NCBI RefSeq assembly: GCF_000428125.1
Contig: NZ_ATZI01000006.1
Coordinates: 114,597-178,596, forward strand
DNA: 64,000 bases
Reading direction: 5' to 3'
Source of the DNA: Bacteroides graminisolvens DSM 19988 = JCM 15093
Lineage (GTDB): Bacteria > Bacteroidota > Bacteroidia > Bacteroidales > Bacteroidaceae
Positions within the stretch are counted from its first letter, which is position 1. Every line of letters begins with the position of its first letter. This document shows, one piece after another, positions 26,045-35,300 of this stretch. The position numbers and the translations under genes were made by a program. The notes beneath the pieces are model-generated. The model worked only from the letters and a program-made list of their open reading frames with translations, searched no databases and was not told the origin of the DNA.

Positions 26045-27106
26045 ATGGAACTAGAATCAATTTTATTACCGGGTGTTGAGGCAAAAAGACCCATCGTTAT
26101 TGCCGGTCCTTGCAGTGCCGAAACAGAAGAACAAGTAATGAGCACGGCCAAGCAACTGTCCGAGCGAGGCATCAAAATATTCCGCGCAGGCATTTGGAAA
26201 CCGCGTACCAAGCCGGGCGGCTTCGAAGGCGTTGGCGTTGAAGGTCTTTCATGGTTGAAGGAGGTTAAGAAGGAAACGGGCATGTATGTTTCGACCGAAG
26301 TGGCTACTGCCAAACATGTGTACGAATCATTGAAAGCCGGAATAGATATTTTATGGGTAGGCGCGCGCACAACCGCCAATCCGTTTGCCGTTCAAGAGAT
26401 TGCCGATGCGCTGAAAGGGGTCGATATTCCTGTTTTGGTGAAGAATCCTGTGAATCCGGATCTTGATTTGTGGATTGGCGCCTTGGAGCGTATCAACAAC
26501 TCGGGGCTAAAACGTCTGGGAGTTATTCACCGCGGGTTCAGCAGTTACGATAAGAAGATTTACCGCAACTTGCCGCAATGGCACATTCCTATTGAGCTGC
26601 ACCGCCGCATTCCTAACTTGCCCATCTTCTGTGATCCGAGCCACATCGGCGGCAAACGCGAGCTGATTGCACCGCTTTGTCAGCAAGCGATGGACCTCAA
26701 TTTCGACGGACTCATTGTGGAAAGTCACTGCAACCCCGATTGTGCATGGAGCGATGCCTCACAACAGGTTACACCCGACGTGTTGGATTACATCCTCAAC
26801 CTGCTGGTTATCCGCAAGGAAACGCAGACTACCGAAAACCTTGCTGCATTGCGCCGCCAAATTGACGAGTGCGATAATAGCCTGATGGAGGAGCTTGCCA
26901 AACGTATGCGTATTGCCCGCGAAATTGGTACGTACAAAAAAGAGCACGACATGCCCATTCTTCAAACCAGCCGTTACAGCGAAATTTTGGAGAAAAGAGG
27001 ATCGCAGGGTGCTTTGTGCGGACTCGATGCGGAGTTTGTCATGAAGATATTCGAAGCGATTCACGAAGAGAGTGTTCGCCAGCAGATGGAAATCATCAAC
27101 AAATAA
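26045..27106 (+). CDS. Bifunctional DAHP synthase / chorismate mutase
   Basis: Two enzymes on one chain of 353 residues. Residues 1-255 are a type I (beta) DAHP synthase, which joins phosphoenolpyruvate and erythrose-4-phosphate (IAGPCSAET, GIWKPRTKPGGFEG, CDPSHIGGKR, DGLIVESHCNPD). Residues about 265-353 are an AroQ chorismate mutase (LRRQIDECDNSLMEELAKRM, EIGTYKKEHDMPI). The C-terminal fusion order is known from Bacteroidetes and lets the mutase act as a feedback sensor in related proteins. It lies 17 bases after the aminotransferase. Confidence 0.93.
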   Translation: MELESILLPGVEAKRPIVIAGPCSAETEEQVMSTAKQLSERGIKIFRAGIWKPRTKPGGFEGVGVEGLSWLKEVKKETGMYVSTEVATAKHVYESLKAGIDILWVGARTTANPFAVQEIADALKGVDIPVLVKNPVNPDLDLWIGALERINNSGLKRLGVIHRGFSSYDKKIYRNLPQWHIPIELHRRIPNLPIFCDPSHIGGKRELIAPLCQQAMDLNFDGLIVESHCNPDCAWSDASQQVTPDVLDYILNLLVIRKETQTTENLAALRRQIDECDNSLMEELAKRMRIAREIGTYKKEHDMPILQTSRYSEILEKRGSQGALCGLDAEFVMKIFEAIHEESVRQQMEIINK

Positions 27107-27125
27107 AAGGACAGGACGGTAAATC

Positions 27126-27899
27126 ATGAGGATATTAATTCTTGGAGCCGGTAAAATGGGCTCCTTCTTTACGGATATATTGAGCTTTCAGCACGAAACG
27201 GCTGTGTACGATGTCAACCCGCATCAATTGCGTTTTGTGTATAACACGTATCGTTTCACCACGCTCGAGGAGATTAAAGACTTCGAGCCGGAACTGGTGA
27301 TTAACGCTGCAACGGTGAAGTACACGCTCGATGCCTTCAGACAAGTGCTTCCTGCCTTGCCTAAAGATTGCATCATCAGCGACATTGCTTCGGTGAAAAC
27401 CGGACTGAAGAAGTTTTACGATGAAAGCGGTTTCCGTTATGTGTCCACTCATCCGATGTTTGGCCCTACCTTTGCCAGCCTCAGCAACCTGAGCAGCGAA
27501 AGCGCCATTATTATCAGTGAAAGTGATCATTTGGGAAAGGTGTTCTTTAAAGACTTGTACAACAGCCTCAACCTGAACATTTTTGAATATACGTTCGACG
27601 AGCACGATGAAACGGTGGCCTACTCGTTGTCTATTCCGTTTGTGTCGACCTTCGTTTTTGCGGCGGTCATGAAGCACCAGGAGGCACCGGGCACTACCTT
27701 TAAAAAGCACATGGCCATTGCCAAGGGTTTGATGAGTGAAGATGATTACCTCTTGCAGGAAATACTATTCAATCCGCGCACCCCGGCACAAGTGGAAAAC
27801 ATTCGCCGTGAGCTGAAAAACGTTCTCGAAATCATTAGCAATAAAGATGCCGAGGCCATGAAAAAGTACCTGACCAAAATCAGGGAAAACATCAAATAA
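27126..27899 (+). CDS. tyrA: Prephenate dehydrogenase
   Basis: Oxidises prephenate to 4-hydroxyphenylpyruvate with NAD(P)+, the tyrosine branch. The 257-residue protein has a Rossmann start ILGAGKMGSFF, the SDIASVK segment and the THPMFGP motif with the catalytic His, then an all-helical dimer domain. No ACT domain. It is the last gene of the aromatic operon (pheA, aminotransferase, DAHP synthase-chorismate mutase, tyrA), so Phe-sensing at the leader would also control tyrosine synthesis. Confidence 0.92.
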   Translation: MRILILGAGKMGSFFTDILSFQHETAVYDVNPHQLRFVYNTYRFTTLEEIKDFEPELVINAATVKYTLDAFRQVLPALPKDCIISDIASVKTGLKKFYDESGFRYVSTHPMFGPTFASLSNLSSESAIIISESDHLGKVFFKDLYNSLNLNIFEYTFDEHDETVAYSLSIPFVSTFVFAAVMKHQEAPGTTFKKHMAIAKGLMSEDDYLLQEILFNPRTPAQVENIRRELKNVLEIISNKDAEAMKKYLTKIRENIK

Positions 27900-27913
27900 A
27901 AACGAGTAAAAGC

Positions 27914-27944
27914 TTGACTTTGTGTTTGTAATGTTGTATATTTG
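27914..27944 (+). promoter_or_regulatory. Promoter of a tiny transcription unit (array B)
   Basis: TTG at 27914-27916, a 20-base spacer, then TATATTTG at 27937-27944. It has the same layout as the promoter at 7793-7824 and is likewise followed about 40 bases later by a hairpin. Confidence 0.55.
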
Positions 27945-27950
27945 TAAGCG

Positions 27951-28017
27951 TAAAGTTAAACTATATTCTATTTATACTGCACGTAAAAGGAGAAGCCGGC
28001 GCTTCTCCTTTTTTTGT
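27951..28017 (+). ncRNA. Putative short transcript of about 65 bases (unit B)
   Basis: Predicted between the promoter at 27914-27944 and the hairpin at 27985-28012. It shares the TATATTC element and the spacing with unit A at 7.8 kb, and it too has no ATG-led frame. It may be a small RNA or a leader. The start site is estimated. Confidence 0.35.
27985..28016 (+). terminator. Hairpin terminator of unit B
   Basis: A perfect 12-bp stem (AAAAGGAGAAGC and its complement) with a CGGC loop, ending in a T run. It could also end readthrough from tyrA. Confidence 0.75.
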
Positions 28018-28083
28018 TTCCGCGCCCGTCTGCTCTTCCCCCAAATGCCTTGTTCCGGCTCTTTGTTTCTTTCATTTTTGCCA

Positions 28084-28340
28084 ATTGCTACCTGCAATGC
28101 ACCTCATTGCTCGTGGCAATCACCTCCATTGGTCGTTGCAATTCGCCCAATTGCTCGTGGCTTTGGAGAAAAAGCTCGTTATCTTTTCAAAAAACATCAA
28201 GGACTTTTTTAAATTCCTCTTTATGTTTTCCAAAAAGTTGGGCAGGGATTTAAAATCGTTGGGCAGCTATTCAGGAAAGTCGGCCCGGCTTTCCAAAAAC
28301 GTGGTCGTTGCTCCCTCAAAAGCTGGTGGTAAGTGAGGCA
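28084..28340. repeat. Array B: degenerate tandem array, 21-22 base period
   Basis: The matching G of successive units lies at 28087, 28109, 28131, 28153, 28174, then 28237, 28258, 28279 and 28301: steps of 22, 22, 22, 21, 63 (three units), 21, 21 and 22. Early units are palindromes of the type ATTGCTCGTGGCAAT; later ones read like GTTGGGCAGCTATTCAGGAAA. One unit (28174) nearly equals a unit of array A (8033): GCTCGTTATCTTTT. A frame 28085-28336 gives seven-residue repeats. Bases 28018-28080 and 28341-28499 hold no recognised feature, though a TTAATAATATATAAA and CTTGACAA stretch also follows array A. Confidence 0.7.
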
Positions 28341-28499
28341 CCGCCCGCAAGCGTTAATAATATATAAATCAGCACTTGACAAAAACGGGTTGAATGGTCG
28401 TTTTTTGTCCGTTATATTCAAGTAAAAGGCAGGCAATCAAATGATATTCAGGCAGAAAGGCTCTATTCACCTGCCGCTTGCAAACAACCCGGGGCTCGC

Positions 28500-28530
28500 T
28501 TTGTGGAATAACAAATTAGGTGTACATTTG
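28500..28530 (+). promoter_or_regulatory. Promoter of dnaG
   Basis: TTTG at 28500-28503, 19-base spacer, TACATTTG at 28523-28530, and the ATG at 28553. A close match to the Bacteroidetes consensus. Confidence 0.7.
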
Positions 28531-28552
28531 TGATGCTTAAAACCATTCGTAC

Positions 28553-30550
28553 ATGATAGATCAGGCAACCATAGACAGAATACTCGATGCGGCACAGATT
28601 GTTGATGTGGTATCGGACTTTGTTACGCTGCGCAAACGCGGGGTAAACTATGTGGGGCTGTGTCCCTTTCATAACGAGAAAACGCCTTCTTTCAGCGTGT
28701 CGCCCTCCAAAGGTCTTTGCAAATGTTTCAGTTGCGGCAAGGGAGGCAACGCGGTGCACTTTATTATGGAGCACGAGCAGATGTCTTATTACGAAGCGCT
28801 CAAGTTCCTGGCACGCAAGTATAGCATTGAAGTGAAGGAGCGCGAGCTGAGCAACGAAGAGAAAGAGGCTCAGAGTGCGCGCGAAAGTATGTTTATCGTC
28901 AACGGTTTTGCGCGCGACTATTTTCAGAACATACTGAAAAACCACATCGACGGCCGAAGCATTGGTATGGCTTACTTCCGTCAGCGTGGTTTTCGTGATG
29001 ATACGATCGAGAAGTTTCAACTGGGTTTCAGCTTGGAACAGCACGATGCGCTGGCACAAGAAGCCATGCGAAAAGGATACCAGAAGGAGTTTCTGGTAAA
29101 AACGGGTTTGTGCTACGAAACCGACGAGGGAAAGGTGCGCGACCGCTTTTGGGGACGTGTGATGTTCCCGGTGCACTCGCTCTCGGGCAAGGTGGTGGCT
29201 TTCGGCGGACGTGTGATGAGCACCGAAAACAAAAAGCTGGCCAAGTACGTAAACTCGCCCGAATCTGAAATTTACCACAAGAGCAGTGAGCTGTACGGCA
29301 TTTACTTTGCCAAACAAGCCATTGTTAAACAAGACCGTTGTTTCTTGGTGGAAGGTTACACCGACGTGATTTCCATGCACCAGTCGGGCATTGAAAACGT
29401 GGTTTCTTCGTCGGGAACTTCTCTTACGCCGGGACAAATTCGTCTCATTCATCGTTTCACCAACAACATTACGGTACTGTATGACGGTGATATGGCGGGT
29501 ATCAAGGCTTCCATCCGCGGTATCGATATGTTGCTCGAAGAGGGTATGAACATCAAGGTGGTGCTGTTGCCCGATGGCGACGACCCCGACTCGTTTGCCC
29601 GCAAACACAATGCAACCGACTTTCAGGCGTATATTTCGGCTCATGAGGTGGACTTCATTCGGTTCAAGACCAATCTGCTTCTCGACGATGCGGGCAAGGA
29701 TCCCATCAAGCGCGCCGGACTCATTGGTGACATTGTGCGAAGCATTTCGGTTATTCCCGAAGCCATTGTGCGCTCGGTGTACATGAAGGAATGCAGTCAG
29801 CTGCTCAAAGTGGAAGAAAAGTTATTGGTGGCCGAGGTGGCGAAGCTGAAGGAAAAGATGGCCGAAAAGGATGGCAAGTCCGGAAGTTATAACGCCTCCA
29901 CACCGCCTCCGGCCGAGAACGGCATACCGCTTCCCGGCGAAATACCTCCTCCGTATGAATCGCTCATTCCGCAGGAGGGCAAAGAGGGACAGGAATTTTA
30001 CCAGCTCGAACGGCTTATCATACGAACTGTTATCCGCTACGGCGAACAAATTTTGTGTGAGGTGGCCGATGAGAATGAGAATCCTGTGCCGGTCAGTGTC
30101 ATTGAGTATATTGTGGGCGATTTGAAAGAAGATGATCTATCGTTTCACAACCCGCTGCACCGCCGCATTTTGTCGGAAGCGGCTGCGCACATGCACGATA
30201 AAGATTTCAAGAGCCGCCGTTATTTCCTAGCGCATCCCGATCAGGAAATCAGCAGGTTATCGGCCGAGTTGCTCAACAATCGCTACCAGCTGAGCAAATA
30301 CCACACCAAGGGACAGAAGCTGCCTACCGAGGAAGAACGGTTGCTTGAGGTGGTGCCTAACTTAATGATTAACTTCAAGAATGCCATTGTTGAAGAGGAA
30401 TTGAAGCACATTATGTTTGCCTTGCAGAACCCCGAAAATGCCAACAACGTTGACAAGTGCAACGAGTTGATGGAGCGCTACAAGGAAATGAAACAAATTC
30501 AGAGCGTCATGGCTAAACGTCTGGGCGACCGCGTGGTGCTGGTGCGCTGA
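28553..30550 (+). CDS. dnaG: DNA primase
   Basis: Makes RNA primers for replication. The 665-residue protein has the CHC2 zinc finger (CPFHNEKTPSFSVSP and CFSCGKGG, about residues 38-65), the DnaG catalytic core, the TOPRIM motifs FLVEGYTDVISMHQ and LYDGDMAGIKA, and a C-terminal region for helicase contact after a Pro-rich linker (about 440-470, PPPAENGIPLPGEIPPPYE). Start ATG 28553 is close to a good promoter. It converges on folE with only one base between the stop codons and no hairpin. Confidence 0.95.
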   Translation: MIDQATIDRILDAAQIVDVVSDFVTLRKRGVNYVGLCPFHNEKTPSFSVSPSKGLCKCFSCGKGGNAVHFIMEHEQMSYYEALKFLARKYSIEVKERELSNEEKEAQSARESMFIVNGFARDYFQNILKNHIDGRSIGMAYFRQRGFRDDTIEKFQLGFSLEQHDALAQEAMRKGYQKEFLVKTGLCYETDEGKVRDRFWGRVMFPVHSLSGKVVAFGGRVMSTENKKLAKYVNSPESEIYHKSSELYGIYFAKQAIVKQDRCFLVEGYTDVISMHQSGIENVVSSSGTSLTPGQIRLIHRFTNNITVLYDGDMAGIKASIRGIDMLLEEGMNIKVVLLPDGDDPDSFARKHNATDFQAYISAHEVDFIRFKTNLLLDDAGKDPIKRAGLIGDIVRSISVIPEAIVRSVYMKECSQLLKVEEKLLVAEVAKLKEKMAEKDGKSGSYNASTPPPAENGIPLPGEIPPPYESLIPQEGKEGQEFYQLERLIIRTVIRYGEQILCEVADENENPVPVSVIEYIVGDLKEDDLSFHNPLHRRILSEAAAHMHDKDFKSRRYFLAHPDQEISRLSAELLNNRYQLSKYHTKGQKLPTEEERLLEVVPNLMINFKNAIVEEELKHIMFALQNPENANNVDKCNELMERYKEMKQIQSVMAKRLGDRVVLVR

Positions 30551-30551
30551 C

Positions 30552-31136
30552 TTATTTGTGCATGATGAGGTTCATAAACTCCTCACGCGTTTTAGCCTGA
30601 TTGAATGCTCCCGTAAAATCTGAAGTGGTTGTGATGGAATTTTGTTTTTCAACACCGCGCATTTGCATGCACATGTGCTTGGCTTCAACAACGACCATCA
30701 CCCCTAGCGGGTTTAGTGTTTGCTGAATACATTCTTTGATTTGAAGAGTCATGCGTTCCTGCACCTGCAAACGGTGAGAAAAGATGTCGACCACACGGGC
30801 AATCTTGCTCAATCCCGTAATGTATCCGTTGGGAATATAAGCCACATGCACTTTGCCGTAGAAAGGCAACATGTGGTGTTCGCAAAGCGAGAAGAAGTCT
30901 ATGTCTTTCACAATCACCATCTGGCTGTATTCTTCTTTGAACTTGGCAGAGCGCAGCACTTCGTGCGGGTCCATGGTGTAACCTTTTGTTAAGGTAAGCA
31001 TGGCTTTGGCAACACGCTCGGGTGTCTTCAATAATCCTTCACGTTGCACATCTTCGCCCAGCAGACTGATAATACCGCGGTAGTGGCCCATTAATTCCTC
31101 CAGATGAGGTGAGTTTACTTCTTCTTTATCTAACAT
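30552..31136 (-). CDS. folE: GTP cyclohydrolase I
   Basis: Opens GTP to 7,8-dihydroneopterin triphosphate, the first step of folate synthesis. The 194-residue length is typical. Visible: [20 protein letters not shown] with the zinc-binding Cys and His, [23 protein letters not shown], and [11 protein letters not shown] with the second zinc Cys. It is the last gene of a minus-strand run after the SPOR gene, 5 bases downstream of it. Confidence 0.95.
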   Translation of the reverse strand: MLDKEEVNSPHLEELMGHYRGIISLLGEDVQREGLLKTPERVAKAMLTLTKGYTMDPHEVLRSAKFKEEYSQMVIVKDIDFFSLCEHHMLPFYGKVHVAYIPNGYITGLSKIARVVDIFSHRLQVQERMTLQIKECIQQTLNPLGVMVVVEAKHMCMQMRGVEKQNSITTTSDFTGAFNQAKTREEFMNLIMHK

Positions 31137-31141
31137 GATCT

Positions 31142-31612
31142 TTATAATGGAATATTAACTTGTTCTTTGACAATGGAAACTTCTTTGAAAACACCTGTTG
31201 ATCTCAGCTGACGCATGGTAGCATCGGCTTCTTCGATAGTGCGGAAATCACCTACGCGGCACAACCATCGGGGCGAAGTAAAGGTGGTGTACACCTTCAA
31301 ATCGGGAAAGTATTCTTTTACTTTGTAGCCAATGTTCTGTGCTTCAGTGCGGGCAGCGCGCGAATTGTTTCCGGCATATACCTGAACCCTGTAACCGGCT
31401 ACTTTAATGAATTGCTGTTCATCGGGCATCCCTGCCGAGGCGGGTAGTTTTTCTTTTCCGATAGCTGCATCCAATCGTTCGTCCTGATGAATGGTTACCT
31501 TACCTTGACCGGGCACATCGCGCTCCAGGCTCTTGACAATGTTTTGAGCATTCGCCGTAGTGACGGCAAACAACAGAAGTAACAAACTAAAGTAAAACGA
31601 ATAAGTCTTCAT
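31142..31612 (-). CDS. Secreted SPOR-domain protein
   Basis: A 156-residue exported protein: signal peptide (MKTYSFYF, then [13 protein letters not shown]), a short linker, and a C-terminal SPOR domain ([22 protein letters not shown] to [21 protein letters not shown]), which binds denuded septal peptidoglycan. The ATG at 31612 gives a proper signal peptide; the longer frame from 31666 runs back into the tpiA terminator and is rejected. It probably acts in the periplasm at the division site. No promoter box was found, so it may depend on readthrough from tpiA. Confidence 0.82.
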   Translation of the reverse strand: MKTYSFYFSLLLLLFAVTTANAQNIVKSLERDVPGQGKVTIHQDERLDAAIGKEKLPASAGMPDEQQFIKVAGYRVQVYAGNNSRAARTEAQNIGYKVKEYFPDLKVYTTFTSPRWLCRVGDFRTIEEADATMRQLRSTGVFKEVSIVKEQVNIPL

Positions 31613-31629
31613 ACGCACAGGTTGATAAA

Positions 31630-31671
31630 TAAAAAAAGATTTGCGAACCGGGGGTAACCGGTTCACAAATC
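31630..31671 (-). terminator. Hairpin terminator after tpiA
   Basis: On the minus strand a 14-bp stem (GATTTGTGAACCGG against CCGGTTCGCAAATC, one G-T or mismatch pair) with a short loop is followed by a run of seven T. Confidence 0.75.
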
Positions 31672-31683
31672 AGCATGTTTTTG

Positions 31684-32445
31684 TTATGCATTAAATGCAT
31701 CGATAATACCTTTGAAATCGGCAACGCTCAAAGCAGCACCACCAATCAAACCACCGTCAACGTCAGGGTTGGCGAACAGTTCTTTAGCATTTGATGGTTT
31801 GCAGCTTCCTCCGTAAAGGATAGACGTATTGTCGGCCACTTCTTTTCCGTATTTTTCAACGATTGTTGAACGGATGTAAGCATGAATTTCCTGAGCTTGC
31901 TCAGCAGTAGCAGTCTTACCTGTACCGATAGCCCAAACTGGTTCGTAAGCCAAAACGATCTTCGAGAAGTCTTCAGCAGAAAGGTCGAACAATGAGCCGG
32001 CCAACTGAGCGTAAACTACTTCGTTTTGCTTGTTAGCTTCACGTTCTTCCAACACTTCGCCGATGCAGAAGATAGGAGTCAATCCGTTAGCCAAAGCCAA
32101 TTGTACTTTATCTTTCAAGATAGCAGGTGTTTCACCGTAGTAAGCACGACGTTCAGAGTGACCCAAGATTACGTATTGAGCACCTGTTGATGCTACCATA
32201 GAAGCTGAAACTTCACCGGTGTAAGCACCCGATTCTTTATCGGCACAGTTTTCTGCACCAACACCAATCTTAGCAGCGTCAACAATCGGAGTAACCGATG
32301 CCAAGTGAATAAACGGTGTGCAGATAACTACATCACAGTTTTGTTTTTCAGCAGCCAAAGCTTCGTTTAATTCTTTAGCCAAAGCAATACCCTCCTGAAG
32401 GGTTTTGTTCATCTTCCAGTTTCCTGCAACAATGTTTTTTCTCAT
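31684..32445 (-). CDS. tpiA: Triosephosphate isomerase
   Basis: Interconverts dihydroxyacetone phosphate and glyceraldehyde-3-phosphate. From the ATG at 32445 it is 253 residues, normal for TpiA, with NWKMNKT at the start, the catalytic His in GHSERR, the catalytic Glu in [14 protein letters not shown], and the GGSCKP and [10 protein letters not shown] phosphate loops. Unusually, the upstream DoxX-like gene has no stop codon before it: the frame is continuous from 33774. The 30 bases before the ATG look like a normal AT-rich leader, so independent initiation at 32445 is likely, with a fusion protein as a possible extra product. Confidence 0.93.
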   Translation of the reverse strand: MRKNIVAGNWKMNKTLQEGIALAKELNEALAAEKQNCDVVICTPFIHLASVTPIVDAAKIGVGAENCADKESGAYTGEVSASMVASTGAQYVILGHSERRAYYGETPAILKDKVQLALANGLTPIFCIGEVLEEREANKQNEVVYAQLAGSLFDLSAEDFSKIVLAYEPVWAIGTGKTATAEQAQEIHAYIRSTIVEKYGKEVADNTSILYGGSCKPSNAKELFANPDVDGGLIGGAALSVADFKGIIDAFNA

Positions 32446-33774
32446 TTTGTTATTTGTTAAAGGGTTAATTAAATTTTTATTTCGATTCTTTCTTTTACGC
32501 TCACTACGGCGGACAATCAAGATGTCGAGACCCAGCACCAGCAACAAAGGCAGTATGTACCACCCGAAAATAAGCTGCATGGTTCGCTTGTCGTTTTCCA
32601 CCTTCTGCTTGCCCAACTCCAACGTGTCCAATGGTCCGGTTAGTTCATATTCGTCGGGCAAATTATTATCGCTCCATTTATTCAGTATCACTCCGTTCTT
32701 AATCAACATCACCCCGGGATTGGAGCGAATCATGGTTTTGAGTGTTATGTTGTCCATCAGGCAGAACGGATATTCCGCTCCTGTCTGATCGCGCCACACG
32801 TCAATCTGTTTCTCTTCAGATGAGGTAAGGCAATAAAACTTATAGCCATACTCTTTGGAGTAGTCATAGAGTTCGTTGATCAGATCAATGTTGCTGTCGT
32901 CGGCTTCCTCGATGCGATGCGCCACCAACAAGAAGGTGTAACCTGAATCTTGCAGCACCTCATCGGTAATGTCATTGCCGCTGGCTAGTTCTTGCATGGA
33001 GAAATCATGAATGGCAGGCTCGTATCCTTTCTCTTTGAGTATGCTGCGCGAGTCAATGAACGTCCAGGTACTATCCGGATAGTTCTCCAACGTAAATTCC
33101 TTTCGCTCTCCGTTCTTCTCAAGTATGAAACGAGTTTCAAAAACACTGGGCTTCGCCCCGGGAGGAATGCTCATTCCCTCGGTAATGCTCTTCCCAATCT
33201 TATACGGACGGAAATCAATAACCGGAAGGTTTCTGATGCAATAGGACGAAAATACCAATATATACAAAACTGTATAAAGAGAGACCAGCCATTCGGTCTG
33301 AGCGGTCACAAACCTGATAATCCGTGCTCGTCCTGCAAAAACGGAAGCGGCAGCCACGAGTAAAACCACATTCTTCCAAAATGTTTGCCAGTTGGTCAGC
33401 ACCCATGCATCGCCAAAACAGCCGCAATCACTCACTGGGTTTGTAACTGCAAGGTAAAGGGTAAGGGGAGTCATCACGAGCATCATCAGAAATGCCAGCG
33501 TAGTAGAAGCCCTTTTGCGCACGCCGAAAAACAGAAGTACGCCAACAGAAAACTCAAGCGTGGAAAGAATGACGGAAAATAATAAGGGTAAGAATGCCGG
33601 AAACCAGTCGGTCATGCCGAACGCGCTCAGGTAATCTTCAATCTTATATTGGGTGCCAAGCGGGTCAACAGCTTTCACAAAACCGGAGAATATAAAGAGC
33701 CCGGCCAGCAGAAACCTGCACAGATTTACCCAAATGTGCTTTGCAATATGTATTCTGTTATTTTTCAAACTCAA
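32446..33774 (-). CDS. DoxX/MauE-like membrane protein (BT_3928-like), in frame with tpiA
   Basis: About 443 residues before the tpiA ATG. Residues 10-170 form a four-helix DoxX/MauE-like membrane domain ([28 protein letters not shown] with a CGC motif), followed by a soluble part (about 200-390, ending near [16 protein letters not shown]) resembling a thioredoxin-fold, and a last membrane helix near 405-420 with a basic tail [14 protein letters not shown] redox role at the membrane is plausible from the Cys pair and family. Start is TTG at 33774, overlapping the upstream gene by 17 bases. No stop codon separates it from tpiA, which is odd because they are normally separate genes. Confidence 0.75.
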
Positions 33775-34300
33775 GTTTAATTAATCCGAATACAGAATAA
33801 TTAATCATATCCATGTAATTGGCATCAATTCCTTCGGAAACGAGTGTTTGTCCCGATAAACTCTCTATCTGCTTGGTACGATGTATCTTCATCAAAATCA
33901 AATCCGTATACGAAGTTACGCGCATGCTTCGCCAAGCCTCATCGTAATCATGATTCTTTGCCTGCATCAGTTCAAGTGCCTCGGTGGCATACTTGTCATA
34001 CAAAGCCAAAGCTTGTTCGTTGGTAATATCTGTCGACTCCGAATAACCCAGCTCTAGCTGAATTAAACCGATGATTCCGTAATTAACAATCGCAATAAAC
34101 TCAGAGCGTATGCCTTCATCCACCAAAGTAACTCCCTTGGTTTCAATGCTCCTGATGCGATTGGCTTTAATGAATATCTGATCGGTAACCGAAGCCGGAC
34201 GAAGAATACGCCATGCAGCACCGTAGTCATGTAACTTTTTGGCGAACAAGTCGCGGCACAAGGCTATGACATGTTCAAATTGTTGCTTAGTATCTTTCAT
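33758..34300 (-). CDS. DUF1599 domain protein
   Basis: A 180-residue cytoplasmic protein made of two similar halves: [22 protein letters not shown] with [16 protein letters not shown], then [18 protein letters not shown] with [16 protein letters not shown]. The DYG/DYDEAW and K-R-IE elements mark the DUF1599 family, which resembles all-alpha nucleotide pyrophosphohydrolases, but no function is established. ATG 34300 (MKDTKQQ) is preferred over 34330. It overlaps the DoxX-like gene, suggesting one transcript with it and tpiA. Confidence 0.82.
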   Translation of the reverse strand: MKDTKQQFEHVIALCRDLFAKKLHDYGAAWRILRPASVTDQIFIKANRIRSIETKGVTLVDEGIRSEFIAIVNYGIIGLIQLELGYSESTDITNEQALALYDKYATEALELMQAKNHDYDEAWRSMRVTSYTDLILMKIHRTKQIESLSGQTLVSEGIDANYMDMINYSVFGLIKLEFEK

Positions 34301-34350
34301 TTGTTTACGAATAGATCGCAAAGGTAGCAATAAATAAAGAAAAAAGAAAA

Positions 34351-34383
34351 GAGGGCACTCTAAATTATATTTAAAGTGCCCTC
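34351..34383 (-). terminator. Hairpin terminator after the M23 peptidase gene
   Basis: GAGGGCACT (34351-34359) and its complement AGTGCCCTC (34375-34383), with additional TAAA/TTTA pairing inside. On the minus strand a T-rich tract follows. It ends the peptidase transcript before the DUF1599 gene. Confidence 0.75.
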
Positions 34384-34408
34384 TCCAAGCAAATTGTTTG
34401 TATATTCT

Positions 34409-35284
34409 TTAAGAACAACGAAGAACCTGTCCCGGTCTGAGTACCGTTCTTCTGCTTATTCTGTTCAGCTTGCAAAGTCTGTCGATTGACACGCCTCTTT
34501 TAGCAGCAATCCTCGACAATGTATCTCCTCTTTTAACCTTGTGGTATCTGATAGCACCTTCGCTGGCCAGTTCACTGTTCGAAGAACCAACGCTTTCATG
34601 CCCTCTGGTCTTTCTGAATGTATACGTATCGGCTACTACGTCTTGCTTGGGAAAATCAAACATGTAAGCAGGATTGATAGCGATTCCTAAGAAACGGGTT
34701 TCGAAGTGTAGGTGCGAACCGGTAGAGCGTCCTGTATTTCCACCCAAACCAATAGGTTCACCGGCTTTTACCGTTTGGTTTTCATCAACCAGTTGTTTGG
34801 ACAAATGGCCGTATACTGTTTCCAAACCGTTTGCGTGACGAATAACAACATACTTACCATAACCACGGCGTTCAAAATTAACAATGCGCACTTTGCCGTC
34901 GAAGGCAGATACAATTGTGTCTCCAATGTTAACCTTGATATCAAGTCCGTTGTGCATTCTTCTCCAACGAGGACCAAAAGGTGAGGTAATACGTGTGTTA
35001 GGGGTTGGCATGCGGAAACCGGTCAGATCAATAGTGAAAGATTCCGGAACAATGGCGTCTTTGCCATAAGCGTGTACGTATCGGTTATCCCAATTAGGAT
35101 AAAGGCTCAATGCAGGATATGCAGCTTGCTCTGCACGAATCTGCTTTTGAAGGGCCAGCGAATCTACGCTTTTAAGTTTTCGATCAATTGGGGCTTGGCG
35201 CGCAATCAGGTCCTGAGAAAAAGAATTCAGGCTGATCATAGCAGTTGCGGCAATCAATACTGTTTTAATACAATTAAAATTCAT
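34409..35284 (-). CDS. Secreted M23 metallopeptidase with C-terminal LysM
   Basis: A peptidoglycan endopeptidase of the lysostaphin/LytM type. From ATG 35284 there are 291 residues with a signal peptide (MISLNSFSQ), a peptidase domain (MHNGLDIKVNIGDTI with the HxxxD zinc motif, GNTGRSTGSHLHFETR with the HxH motif) and a C-terminal LysM domain (YHKVKRGDTLSRIAAKRGVSIDRLCKLN). It probably cleaves cross-links in the periplasm. A longer frame from 35332 overlaps ndk and spoils the signal peptide. The gap to ndk is 16 bases, so it shares the ndk promoter. Confidence 0.88.
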   Translation of the reverse strand: MNFNCIKTVLIAATAMISLNSFSQDLIARQAPIDRKLKSVDSLALQKQIRAEQAAYPALSLYPNWDNRYVHAYGKDAIVPESFTIDLTGFRMPTPNTRITSPFGPRWRRMHNGLDIKVNIGDTIVSAFDGKVRIVNFERRGYGKYVVIRHANGLETVYGHLSKQLVDENQTVKAGEPIGLGGNTGRSTGSHLHFETRFLGIAINPAYMFDFPKQDVVADTYTFRKTRGHESVGSSNSELASEGAIRYHKVKRGDTLSRIAAKRGVSIDRLCKLNRISRRTVLRPGQVLRCS

Positions 35285-35300
35285 TCGTTTCGTCAATTCG

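Noticed and set aside
28084..28170. CRISPR array
   Set aside because: Period is only 21-22 bases with no separation into constant repeats and unique spacers, and no cas gene is in the window.
28463..29644. 393-residue minus-strand open frame opposite dnaG
   Set aside because: Composition is His/Val/Phe-rich without domain marks; it is the antisense shadow of the clear dnaG frame.
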